Assembly (NCBI GenBank): GCA_035544215.1
Contig: DATKHY010000007.1
Coordinates: 1 to 64,000 of the forward strand
Length of the DNA stretch: 64,000 bases
Origin: Candidatus Binatia bacterium
GTDB taxonomy: Bacteria > Vulcanimicrobiota > Vulcanimicrobiia > Vulcanimicrobiales > Vulcanimicrobiaceae
Direction of reading: 5' to 3'
Every line of letters begins with the position of its first letter. Position 1 is the stretch's first letter. A program made the translations under genes and the position numbers. Of this stretch, positions 43,967 to 51,030 are shown piece by piece. The notes below the pieces were generated by a model, which did not search any database, had not been told where the DNA came from, and saw nothing but the letters and a program-made list of their open reading frames with translations.

Positions 43967-44955
43967 TAGGCCGCCCACCGCCAGGCGACCGCGCCCCACG
44001 ACAGCCCCCCGCCGAACGCGACGAAGATGATGATGTCACCGGGTTTCACCATGCCGGCGCGCACCGTCTCGGAAAGCGCCATCGGAATCGAGGCTGCGGA
44101 CGTGTTGCCATACTCCGCTATATTGACGACGACTTTCTCTTCCGGCACCTCCAGATACCGCGCCATTGCGTCGATGATCCGTTTGTTGGCCTGATGCGGA
44201 ATCAGGAAGGTCACGTCGGCCTTGGTCAGGTTCGCCTTGCCCAGCACTGCGTCGGCGGACTCGACCATCTTCGTCACGGCCAGCTTGAACGTCTCGCGAC
44301 CCTGCATGTGAATCAGGTGTACCTTCGCGTCGAGTGCAGCGTGATCGAGTGGCCGGCGCGCGCCGCCGCCGTGCGCGTAGAGAAGCTCCGGGCGGCTGCC
44401 GTCCGCGCCGAGCTCAGCCGCCAAGAACGAGTCATCGTTCGAGCGTTCCAAAATCACGGCGCCGGCGCCGTCGCCGAACAAGATCGCGGTGGAGCGATCG
44501 TCCTTGTCGAGGATCTTCGAGAGCGATTCCGCGCCGATGAGCATCACTCGGCGATAGACGCCCGAGTGTATGAGCCCCGATGCGACGGTCAGCCCATAGA
44601 TGAAGCCGCTGCAGGCGATGGCGATGTCGAAGGCCGGCTTTTGGAGCACGCCCAACTTGGACGCGACGAGGCACGCCGTCGCGGGAAACTCATAGTCCGG
44701 CGTTACCGTCGCGACGATGACGCAATCGATCTCCTGCGCGCTCAATCCGGCGTGGACGAGCGCCGCGGAGGCGGCGGCTGTGGCCAGGTCGCTCGTCGCT
44801 TCTTCTTCCGAGGCCCAGTGGCGCCGCTTCATTCCCGTGCGCGTGGTGATCCACTCGTCCGACGTGTCCAACCAGGTCTCGAGGTCGTGATTCGTTACGA
44901 CGCGGGCCGGCGCATAGTGGCCGACCCCGACGATCTTCACGCCGTGCAACGACAC
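43966..44955 (-). CDS. fabH: 3-oxoacyl-ACP synthase III
   Basis: Initiates fatty acid synthesis by condensing acyl-CoA with malonyl-ACP. The 329-aa protein shows the complete triad: Cys115 (AIACSGFIYGL), His254 (IPHQANKRI) and Asn284 (EYGNTSAAS). It also has the N-terminal GVGHYAPARVVTN and the C-terminal GGGLSWGA loop. It lies 6 nt after rpmF. The plsX gene often found between rpmF and fabH is missing. Confidence 0.96.
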   Translation of the reverse strand: MSLHGVKIVGVGHYAPARVVTNHDLETWLDTSDEWITTRTGMKRRHWASEEEATSDLATAAASAALVHAGLSAQEIDCVIVATVTPDYEFPATACLVASKLGVLQKPAFDIAIACSGFIYGLTVASGLIHSGVYRRVMLIGAESLSKILDKDDRSTAILFGDGAGAVILERSNDDSFLAAELGADGSRPELLYAHGGGARRPLDHAALDAKVHLIHMQGRETFKLAVTKMVESADAVLGKANLTKADVTFLIPHQANKRIIDAMARYLEVPEEKVVVNIAEYGNTSAASIPMALSETVRAGMVKPGDIIIFVAFGGGLSWGAVAWRWAA

Positions 44956-44961
44956 GTGCCG

Positions 44962-45156
44962 TTAGCCGGCCGACTCGTCTTGAACTTTAACGACTTGCCT
45001 GCCCTTGTACGTGCCGCAGTTGGGGCATGCGAAGTGCGGCCGCTTGGCTTGGTGACACTGCGGGCATCGCACCGTCGTGACGCTGCCCAGCTTCCAGTTT
45101 GCGGCGCGGCGGCTGCGCGTCTTGCTGCGGGGCGTCTTCCATTTTAAATTAGCCAC
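44962..45156 (-). CDS. rpmF: 50S ribosomal protein L32
   Basis: The GTG at 45156, preceded by GGAGAG, gives a 64-aa protein beginning (M)ANLKWKTPRSKTRSRRA, the standard L32 N-terminus after an N-terminal Met-Ala. The zinc-binding pairs CPQC and CPNC are intact, so this is the zinc-dependent form. The start overlaps the yceD stop by 8 nt, the usual yceD-rpmF coupling. Confidence 0.95.
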   Translation of the reverse strand: MANLKWKTPRSKTRSRRAANWKLGSVTTVRCPQCHQAKRPHFACPNCGTYKGRQVVKVQDESAG

Positions 45157-45649
45157 GTCTCTCTCCGTTCCAAAGCTCGTCCCCGCCTTCGCAGGTACAA
45201 TCGGTGCCGTTGCGGTTGGCACCGCACACCTCGCAGAGTCCTTTGCAGTCTTGCCTGCAGCGCAATCCCATCGGCAAGGTGCTGACGACGGACTGCTGCG
45301 CCAGGTCCGCCACGTCGAGGCGCTCGCCCGTCAAAACGTTGCTCTCGCCAAACGGGTCGGACTCCCTGCCCTGCGAGGGATCGAGCCGCTCGTTGACGTC
45401 GACGTGGACCTGCATCTCCACGTCTTCCAAGCAAGCGTCACACGGACCCCGCACCCGCGCGTCGATGCTGCCCTCGACCGCGAGCATGTGATCCGCCTGG
45501 CGCAGCTCGAGGCGAACGATGGCCGGCTCCGGGAAGACGATCCCTTCGAAGGGCTCAATCGGGACCTCGTCTGCCACCGCCATGACCTGGCGGCTGCCTG
45601 CGAGGAGCCCACTGATATCCACCCTGTGCGATCGATCCATAAAACCCAT
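45149..45649 (-). CDS. YceD family (DUF177) protein
   Basis: A 166-aa protein of the YceD/DUF177 family, associated with 23S rRNA accumulation and nearly always upstream of rpmF. The N-terminal beta domain includes DISGLLAGSRQ. Two cysteines lie in GPCDACLEDVE, and the C-terminal cluster CRQDCKGLCEVCGANRNG ends in CTCEGG and probably binds metal. An in-frame ATG at 45640 is an alternative start (MDRSHRVDI). It overlaps rpmF by 8 nt and heads the run that continues to rimM. Confidence 0.88.
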   Translation of the reverse strand: MGFMDRSHRVDISGLLAGSRQVMAVADEVPIEPFEGIVFPEPAIVRLELRQADHMLAVEGSIDARVRGPCDACLEDVEMQVHVDVNERLDPSQGRESDPFGESNVLTGERLDVADLAQQSVVSTLPMGLRCRQDCKGLCEVCGANRNGTDCTCEGGDELWNGERRG

Positions 45650-45666
45650 GCCGCCGCAGTATGAAA

Positions 45667-45686
45667 CCCCGCCAGCGAGGGCGGGG
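45667..45686. terminator. GC-rich hairpin between yceD and the lytic transglycosylase operon
   Basis: The inverted repeat CCCCGCC-AGCGAG-GGCGGGG forms a 7-bp all-GC stem. On the minus strand it is followed by TTTC. It lies in the 5' region of yceD and upstream of the divergent operon at 45764. It may be a terminator-like structure, an insulating element or a REP-type palindrome. No long T-run follows. Confidence 0.45.
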
Positions 45687-45763
45687 CGCCACGGACCTTG
45701 CCCATTCTAAGACCCGCTTCCATTCCTTGTCAAACACGTCGCGCCGAGTGATAGAGCTCGGCC

Positions 45764-46426
45764 ATGAGCCTTGATCCGATTGCGTCTCGCCTGGCCGCCG
45801 CGGGGGCGGCGTTCGCTCCCCAGATTGCCGGCGCGGCGCAGCGGCACGAAATCGATCCCGCGCTCCTGGCGGCCGTGGCGGCCCAAGAGACGGGTGGCCC
45901 CGGCGCCAACGCCGGCGCCAATATCATCGGCGACGGAGGTCACGGTCGCGGGCTCTTCCAGATCGACGACCGCTGGCACGCCTTCGCCTCGACTCCGGCC
46001 GCCATGGACCCCCAGAAAAACGCCGATTACGCCGCCGGCATGCTCTCCGGCTTACTCAAGCGCTACGGCGGGAACGTGCGCGAGGCGTTGTCAGCATACA
46101 ACGCCGGCTCGCCCACCGCGACGGGGACGAAGACTCGCTGGGCCGACGGCAGCGACCTTTCGTATGCGGACTCCGTGCTGCGCCACTACAAGCTCCTGAG
46201 CGGCGGATCGCAGCCGCGCGTCCAGATCGACGAATCGCCGGAAGCATCGGCGATCGCGGAGTCCGGCGCCACGATCGCATCCATCGGCTCGCTGCGCGCA
46301 CACGCACAACTCATGCCGATGCCGCCGCCGCCCATCGCGAGCCCCCCGCGATCGCACGCCTACCATCGGCAGGCGACCGACTACCAACAGTTTTTCAACG
46401 ACGACACCGACGAGACAGCCTCGTAG
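45764..46426 (+). CDS. Lysozyme-like lytic transglycosylase with operon-specific C-terminal tail
   Basis: A 220-aa protein. The SLT/lysozyme-like domain (about residues 20-145) has the catalytic Glu42 in AAQETGGPGAN, GHGRGLFQIDDR (60-70) and AYNAGSPTATG (111-121). There is no signal peptide, so it either leaves the cell through a dedicated route or acts after lysis. Residues 170-213 form a proline-rich tail that aligns without gaps with the C-terminus of the next protein (20 of 44 identical, ending Q-x-T-D-Y-x-Q-F). First of four tightly spaced genes. Similar small peptidoglycan-cutting enzymes accompany secretion machines and phage tails, but no such machine is recognisable here. Confidence 0.82.
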   Translation: MSLDPIASRLAAAGAAFAPQIAGAAQRHEIDPALLAAVAAQETGGPGANAGANIIGDGGHGRGLFQIDDRWHAFASTPAAMDPQKNADYAAGMLSGLLKRYGGNVREALSAYNAGSPTATGTKTRWADGSDLSYADSVLRHYKLLSGGSQPRVQIDESPEASAIAESGATIASIGSLRAHAQLMPMPPPPIASPPRSHAYHRQATDYQQFFNDDTDETAS

Positions 46427-46441
46427 AACAGGAGAAACACC

Positions 46442-46732
46442 ATGTCATCCTTGCCTCCAATCGAAGGCAGCGTCGCGGCCAAACCTTTCATGCCACTGAG
46501 CGGCACCGTGCGCGGTGCATGCCAAGCCGGAACCGTCTCAGGCGACACTGGCGACTCTCCCGAAAGCGCGGCGCTGGCCGAGTTGAACGGGCTCATCTCA
46601 TCGCTCGGCTCGCTGTCGGCGCAGGCGCAGAGCCTGCCGCTTAGCCCGCCCACGCTGCCTGTGCTGCCGCAAGGCCAGAACTATCGGCCGCAGACGACCG
46701 ATTACACCCAGTTCGCCGACGATTCGAACTGA
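46442..46732 (+). CDS. Small protein sharing a C-terminal tail with the lytic transglycosylase
   Basis: A 96-aa protein of no recognised family. The ATG has AGGAG at good distance, 15 nt after the previous stop. The N-terminal half is low-complexity (Gly, Ser, Thr, Ala). Residues 51-94 align without gaps to 170-213 of the upstream enzyme: the I-x-S-x-G-S-L-x-A-x-A-Q helix, a proline stretch, then Y-x-x-Q-x-T-D-Y-x-Q-F and an acidic end. The shared tail suggests that both bind the same partner or carry the same export or assembly signal. There is no signal peptide and no membrane segment. Confidence 0.72.
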   Translation: MSSLPPIEGSVAAKPFMPLSGTVRGACQAGTVSGDTGDSPESAALAELNGLISSLGSLSAQAQSLPLSPPTLPVLPQGQNYRPQTTDYTQFADDSN

Positions 46733-46750
46733 TCGCAAAGGAGCGACGTC

Positions 46751-47083
46751 ATGGCATTTTTGCTTCCGATCCTCGAGGGGGTCGGCTCCGGACTTCTCGG
46801 TAACGCGATCGGTGGCGCGGTCGGCTCCGGCGTAGCCGGCAACGCGCAGAACGCTGCGATGAACGCGCTCAACACCCAAGACGAAACCTTCCAGCTGGGC
46901 ATGTACGCGTCCGAGATCCAGAATCAGGAGCAACTGCAGATGCAGTCCGAGGTCTTCGATCAAATGATGGACGAGCGCAGTGAAAACATGCGCGAGGTCG
47001 ACACGCTGCGCAACGTCGACATGGCGCAGCGCAAAATGGACGACTCCATCACCAAGAAGTTCATCCAGTCGATCACCGAGTGA
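46751..47083 (+). CDS. Small helical protein with glycine-rich N-terminus
   Basis: A 110-aa protein. AAGGAG precedes the ATG. The N-terminal 35 residues are glycine/alanine-rich and hydrophobic (FLLPILEGVGSGLLGNAIGG), possibly membrane-inserting or assembly-prone. The rest is a long charged helix. Residues 68-108 align without gaps to 49-89 of the next protein, with 18 of 41 identical and a common ending D-x-I-T-K-K-(F/W)-I. I do not recognise the family. Its size and layout resemble secreted helical needle or filament subunits, but that is only a resemblance. Confidence 0.72.
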   Translation: MAFLLPILEGVGSGLLGNAIGGAVGSGVAGNAQNAAMNALNTQDETFQLGMYASEIQNQEQLQMQSEVFDQMMDERSENMREVDTLRNVDMAQRKMDDSITKKFIQSITE

Positions 47084-47352
47084 TGAACGCGCCGGTCCTT
47101 CCGGTTCGTTCCGAGCGCACGACGGCGCCGCGCGGCTCCCCGGTCGCGCAGCGCGGCAGCGCGGAGAAAGCGCCCGAGCCTCCTGCGGATCCCGAGCTGC
47201 AGGCCCAAGTCGCGGCGCAGCGCCAGGCGTTCGACTACGAGACGGCCGAGCGAGCCGAGATCGTGCGCGAGCACGAGGTGCTCGAAGCGCTCCTCATGGC
47301 GCACCTCAAGAACGAAGACGAGATCACCAAGAAGTGGATCGCGCTGATTTGA
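47083..47352 (+). CDS. Small helical protein paralogous at its C-terminus to the upstream gene product
   Basis: An 89-aa protein. The ATG shares its A with the upstream TGA (TGATG), so translation is coupled. The N-terminal 45 residues are Pro, Arg and Ala-rich and probably disordered. Residues 49-89 form a charged helix homologous to the C-terminus of the previous protein and end directly after ITKKWIALI. The gene ends the operon, 38 bp before tRNA-Ile. Function unknown; a structural or chaperone partner of the 46751-47083 protein is the simplest guess. Confidence 0.7.
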   Translation: MNAPVLPVRSERTTAPRGSPVAQRGSAEKAPEPPADPELQAQVAAQRQAFDYETAERAEIVREHEVLEALLMAHLKNEDEITKKWIALI

Positions 47353-47390
47353 AGGGAGGCTCGCAGGGCATGCGATACTCTCCCTCACCC

Positions 47391-47467
47391 GGGCCGTTAG
47401 CTCAGCTGGTTAGAGCGCATGCTTGATAAGCATGAGGTCCCTGGTTCGATCCCAGGACGGCCCACCA
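47391..47467 (+). tRNA. tRNA-Ile (anticodon GAT)
   Basis: A complete cloverleaf: acceptor GGGCCGT/ACGGCCC, D-arm GCTC/GAGC, anticodon stem CATGC/GCATG enclosing TTGATAA (anticodon GAT), and T-arm CCTGG TTCGATC CCAGG. The discriminator is A and CCA is encoded. It stands alone rather than in an rRNA spacer. Confidence 0.96.
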
Positions 47468-47486
47468 GCAAGATTTCGCGTTACAA

Positions 47487-48026
47487 TTACAGGTCAGTCA
47501 TGCGCGGCTGACGTCGCGGGTAGGTACCCTCGGGATATCTACGCTCCCATAGCTTTGCACGAACGGCCAGATACTCGAAATTCTCAAATGCCCACGGTCC
47601 GGAGCGCTCTCGGAGCAGCGCGATCGCGGGTTCCGCGCATCTCCAGCACCTTCCGACTTGACCCGATGCAATGTCTAGCAGAATCCGCTCGTCAACGAGC
47701 CCGTACTTACAATATGTACCGATCTGCTCCCAGAGATCGAGGGCAAGAAACTCTCGATGCGTTACCCGATCGATCGCGCCGGGGCCCTTAAGGGACGCGA
47801 CGTACTGCGAATCCCTCATTTTGTCCGGAATCGCGACGAGCTCCGCCAAGGCCTCCTGCACCGCGGGAAGGTTCCATTGATTCAGGATTGCCAGCAGCGC
47901 GTTCAACTGATTGCTCGTGCGCAGATGGCTCAGTTGAACGATGGCGGCCGCCGACGCTGCGCCGACGACCATCAGCGTCGCCACCGACAACGCGATGCTG
48001 ACCGAAACTGCGTTCACAAACCCCAT
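47487..48026 (-). CDS. Membrane-anchored protein, DUF4760-like
   Basis: From the ATG at 48026 the product is 179 aa. An N-terminal transmembrane helix (AVSVSIALSVATLMVVGAAS) is followed by a cytoplasmic helical domain with RTSNQLNALLAILNQWN, a motif seen in DUF4760-type proteins that often stand alone near tRNA genes and mobile islands. Function is unknown. An in-frame start further upstream (48092) would read through a strong hairpin (48047-48077), so I prefer the downstream start. The gene is convergent with tRNA-Ile. Confidence 0.65.
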   Translation of the reverse strand: MGFVNAVSVSIALSVATLMVVGAASAAAIVQLSHLRTSNQLNALLAILNQWNLPAVQEALAELVAIPDKMRDSQYVASLKGPGAIDRVTHREFLALDLWEQIGTYCKYGLVDERILLDIASGQVGRCWRCAEPAIALLRERSGPWAFENFEYLAVRAKLWERRYPEGTYPRRQPRMTDL

Positions 48027-48046
48027 TATATCAGAGGCTATCGAAT

Positions 48047-48077
48047 GAAAGGCGCTCGCAGATCTCGAGCGCCTTTC
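48047..48077. promoter_or_regulatory. Strong 12-bp inverted repeat upstream of the DUF4760-like gene
   Basis: GAAAGGCGCTCG and CGAGCGCCTTTC form a perfect 12-bp stem around a 7-nt CAGATCT loop. On the minus strand it lies about 20 nt before the start of the membrane protein gene and would sit in its leader. It could also be an intrinsic terminator with a short U-tract (CCTTTC), a protein-binding operator, or a REP-like element. Confidence 0.6.
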
Positions 48078-48181
48078 GGGTTCCGAGTGCACCTCGGTTC
48101 CGGCGGTATTCCCGTAAGTGTCGGAGTAACGTCGGGCCTTCAGTAGTTTTTAATCGCCGGACGCTAGAGTCGCCGCTCGAC

Positions 48182-48222
48182 AGCTCCTCGGATAGCCTCT
48201 GCGTTTCGTCTTACGAGGAGCT
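48182..48222. promoter_or_regulatory. Long-loop inverted repeat upstream of the exported protein gene
   Basis: AGCTCCTCG (48182-48190) pairs with CGAGGAGCT (48214-48222) across a 23-nt loop, 45 nt before the start codon at 48268. In RNA the right arm contains a GAGGAG element, so the hairpin could hide a ribosome-binding-like sequence. The true ribosome binding site appears to be the AAAGGAG nearer the ATG. Confidence 0.4.
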
Positions 48223-48267
48223 CGGCAGCGCGAAAACCAACGATACCTTTGAAAGGAGCTTCTCACC

Positions 48268-48747
48268 ATGGTGCGTTTTATCACGGCCTTGACGTTCGGC
48301 TTTGCGGTCGCGGGTTCGGTCGCACTCCTGGGAGCCGACGCGGCCGCGCCGTCGCTGCCGCCCCAACCGGTCACGCGTCCAGCGGGAATCCCGTCCGATG
48401 CCATGCTGGTGTCGCCGTGCATCGCCACGATGGGCGAGCATTGGGCGAATCTCAAGAACCTGCCGCTGGGGCCGATCTACGGGGTATGGCAGGGCAAGCC
48501 GGTCTTCACCGAGATCATGGTCTCCGTGCAGCAGTTGCAACAGGGCTTCAGCTACGCCGACATCCACGCGCTTCCGGGTTATACGATCGATCACATCGAC
48601 GTGAGCTACGAACCGCACGGCCACGAGGGCTATCCGATCCCACACTACGACATCCACGCGTACTACGTCTCGCCGGCGCTGCAAGCGACGATCTGCCCCA
48701 ACGGCATTCCGGACCCGTCGATGAAGCCGATGAATACGCCGCGCTAA
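48268..48747 (+). CDS. Exported protein of unknown function, His-rich
   Basis: A 159-aa protein preceded by AAAGGAG. The signal peptide is RFITALTFGFAVAGSVALLG and the mature part carries two cysteines. It has a histidine-dense segment, IDHIDVSYEPHGHEG then YPIPHYDIHAYYV, suggesting metal binding. MGEHWANLKNLPLGPIYGVW precedes it. The pattern resembles small exported DUF5602/TTHB210-like proteins, but I cannot assign a function. Its stop is only 7 bp from the convergent S9 peptidase stop. Confidence 0.68.
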   Translation: MVRFITALTFGFAVAGSVALLGADAAAPSLPPQPVTRPAGIPSDAMLVSPCIATMGEHWANLKNLPLGPIYGVWQGKPVFTEIMVSVQQLQQGFSYADIHALPGYTIDHIDVSYEPHGHEGYPIPHYDIHAYYVSPALQATICPNGIPDPSMKPMNTPR

Positions 48748-48754
48748 AGGCGGC

Positions 48755-50719
48755 CTACGATTTCAGGTAACGATCGAACCAGTCAGCGGTCTGCGTCAGG
48801 ACGTCGATCTGATCGCGGATCTTCTGAAACGAGTGCCCCTCGTCCGCATAGACGACGAGCCGCGTCGGCACGCCGAGCGTCGTCATCGCGTGCCAGAACT
48901 CGAACGCCTGCGGCGCCGGAACCTCTTCGTCGCGCTCGCCCTGCAGAATTAAGACTGGCGTCTTCGAGCGCGAGATGAACGTGATCGGCGAACTCTTTGC
49001 GTACACAACGGGATCCTGATAGACGGACGCGCCGAAGAACGGGATCATCCATTCGTCGATTTTGTTCTGGCCATAGTACGACTGCAAGTTGACGACGCCG
49101 GCGCCGGCGACGATCGCCTTGAAGCGCGACGTCTGCGTCTCGCCCCACATCGCCATGTATCCCCCGTAGCTCCACCCCATCAGCCCTAGGCGGTTCGGAT
49201 CGATCGACGCGTGCGCGATCGCCGCGTCGACGCCCGCCAGATCATCCCGCCAGTCGCCATAGCCGAAGTCCTTGATGTTGGCGCGCGTGAACGACTCGCC
49301 GCGCCCAAAGCTGCCGCGCGGATTGGGCATGAGCACGAAGTAGCCCTGGGATGAGAGCGCGCTATCGTTGCGGCTGCCGAAGATCGGCGACGCCTGCGCC
49401 GAAGGTCCGCCGTGCACCATCATCACGAGCGGATAGCGGCGGCGCGGATCGTAATCGAGCGGATAGAGCAGCCAGCCCTGGATATTGAATCCATCGCTCT
49501 TCCACTCCAGCGAGACGGCCTTGCCGTAGAGGCGCTTCACCCCAGCGTTGCTGTCGGTGATGCGGCGAAGGCTCGATGGAGGTCCTACCCAGAGGTCGGG
49601 TGGCGCGTCGAACGACTCGCGGGCGAGCGCGACGAGCCGCCCCGCCTTCGCACTCGACCAGCTGCGCAGCGTCTCCGGGCGATCCGTCAACGTCGCGATA
49701 TTTCCGCCGGCGGCGTCTACGCGCATCAACCGCATCGCTCCGGGCACGTGCGTTACTACGTCGAGGCTGTCGGCGTCGCTCCAACGCAACGACTGCACCG
49801 AGATCGGCACGCCGGCCGTGAGGTTGCGGGATGCCCCGGTTTGGGCGTCGACCAGATACAGGTCGCCGCCGGTCGATCCGAAGTCGCTCATGATGCCGCC
49901 GATGATCGCGATCTGCTTGCCGTCGGGGGACCACTGCGGGTCGTCAATCTGGTACGACGGCGCGAGCAGATCGCGCATCGCCCCGCTGGCGACGTCGACC
50001 CGAGCGAGGCGCGCCACCCACCAGTTGTTATCGCCGTTACCCACCGCATACGTCGCCGCGATCGATCGGCCATCCGGCGACCAGCCGTATTCGTAAACGT
50101 AACGGTCCGCCGGCGTGAGCACTCGCATCGTTCCGGTTCGAGCATTCATGATCGCGAGCCGTTGCTCGTCCACCACGCTGCCGACCACGCCCACGTCCCG
50201 CGCTCCCGGTTGCAAGGCGCCGGCCTTCCGGTGTGCGCCCGCGATGTAGAGCACGGCGAGCACGTCGCCCGCCGGCGACCAGGTGAGGCGCTGCACGTTG
50301 CCGCTGAGCCGCCCCAGCTCGCGAACACGACTGCCCGTCGCGCTCGCGACGAAAATTTGCAGCTGGTCCTTCGAGCGCGCATCCGAAAGGAACGCGAGGC
50401 TGCGGCCGTCCGGCGACCAGACCGGATTCTCCTCGTCGTAGTATTCCGCAGGTGCGCCGGCGGTGAGGTGAATGCGCGTGCCGCCTCCCGGACTCTGCAC
50501 GTACGCGGCGTGATAGAGCGGAGACTCCAACAGCCGCCGAGGATCGTGGAAGCTCTCTTCCCACGCGACGGCAGTTCCGTTCGGTGAGAGCGCTACGTCG
50601 GTCAGGTCGCGCACCGCATACGACGCCGTGAGAACTTCGCGCATCGTCGGCGGTGCCGCCGCCGCAACGCCGCAGCTCAGGACGACGGCGGCGGCTCCCC
50701 AGACCGCGACGCGCCTCAT
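48755..50719 (-). CDS. Exported S9 family peptidase (prolyl oligopeptidase/DPP-like)
   Basis: A 654-aa protein from the ATG at 50719, with a signal peptide (RRVAVWGAAAVVLSCGVAAA). The N-terminal propeller has repeated WSPDG motifs (VWSPDGRSLAFLS, QWSPDGKQIAII). The C-terminal alpha/beta hydrolase carries the nucleophile in GWSYGGYMAMWGE, the acid in GERDEEVPAPQ and His in DEGHSFQKI. It is probably an extracytoplasmic oligopeptidase. It lies 14 nt downstream of the ubiquitin-like gene and may share its transcript. It is a different subgroup from the S9 enzyme at 30360-32372. Confidence 0.9.
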   Translation of the reverse strand: MRRVAVWGAAAVVLSCGVAAAAPPTMREVLTASYAVRDLTDVALSPNGTAVAWEESFHDPRRLLESPLYHAAYVQSPGGGTRIHLTAGAPAEYYDEENPVWSPDGRSLAFLSDARSKDQLQIFVASATGSRVRELGRLSGNVQRLTWSPAGDVLAVLYIAGAHRKAGALQPGARDVGVVGSVVDEQRLAIMNARTGTMRVLTPADRYVYEYGWSPDGRSIAATYAVGNGDNNWWVARLARVDVASGAMRDLLAPSYQIDDPQWSPDGKQIAIIGGIMSDFGSTGGDLYLVDAQTGASRNLTAGVPISVQSLRWSDADSLDVVTHVPGAMRLMRVDAAGGNIATLTDRPETLRSWSSAKAGRLVALARESFDAPPDLWVGPPSSLRRITDSNAGVKRLYGKAVSLEWKSDGFNIQGWLLYPLDYDPRRRYPLVMMVHGGPSAQASPIFGSRNDSALSSQGYFVLMPNPRGSFGRGESFTRANIKDFGYGDWRDDLAGVDAAIAHASIDPNRLGLMGWSYGGYMAMWGETQTSRFKAIVAGAGVVNLQSYYGQNKIDEWMIPFFGASVYQDPVVYAKSSPITFISRSKTPVLILQGERDEEVPAPQAFEFWHAMTTLGVPTRLVVYADEGHSFQKIRDQIDVLTQTADWFDRYLKS

Positions 50720-50733
50720 CGTTGCGATCGCCT

Positions 50734-51030
50734 CTAGCCGCCCGACATCGCGCCGACGACGAGAAACGGCTCCGCGCCACTCGCTACGTCCCGCGGCAAC
50801 GGAGCATCGGGCGTTTCGTGCGAGAGGTCGCGCTCGCAGGCGAAGAACCGGACGTAGGCGCGACGCCGGTGCGTGACGTGATCGCGGATCGTTCCGCGCA
50901 GGACTGGATAGAGCGATTCCAGCGCGTCGAGCACGGAACGCTGCGTAACGTCGCCGTCGACTTCGACGCCGACCTCGCCGCCGACGCGCGCCAGCGCGCG
51001 CAAATGCGCGGGCAGCACGACGCGAATCAC
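50734..51030 (-). CDS. MoaD/ThiS-type beta-grasp protein ending in Gly-Gly
   Basis: The GTG at 51030 overlaps the stop of the upstream propeller gene (GTGA). The 98-aa product has the beta-grasp look of MoaD/ThiS ([13 protein letters not shown], then [14 protein letters not shown]-like helix, FVVGAMSGG end). The C-terminal Gly-Gly is the residue pair thiocarboxylated or conjugated in sulfur-carrier and ubiquitin-like proteins. No molybdopterin or thiamine genes are near, so it may be a carrier for another pathway. Pairing of such genes with BNR propeller genes is known in other bacteria but not explained. Confidence 0.8.
   Translation of the reverse strand: MIRVVLPAHLRALARVGGEVGVEVDGDVTQRSVLDALESLYPVLRGTIRDHVTHRRRAYVRFFACERDLSHETPDAPLPRDVASGAEPFLVVGAMSGG

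Noticed and set aside
45764-47352. Type III secretion or phage tail module
   Set aside because: Small helical proteins and a peptidoglycan enzyme fit such systems in size, but no ATPase, export apparatus, ring, tail or capsid protein is present in the window. Only the weaker statement of an unidentified assembly is supported.
45764-47467. Integrated element at tRNA-Ile
   Set aside because: The operon lies on the 5' side of the tRNA, there is no integrase gene, and I saw no repeat of the tRNA 3' end flanking it.
48021-48026. TATAAT next to the DUF4760-like gene as its promoter
   Set aside because: The hexamer overlaps the start codon itself, so a transcript from it would begin inside the gene.
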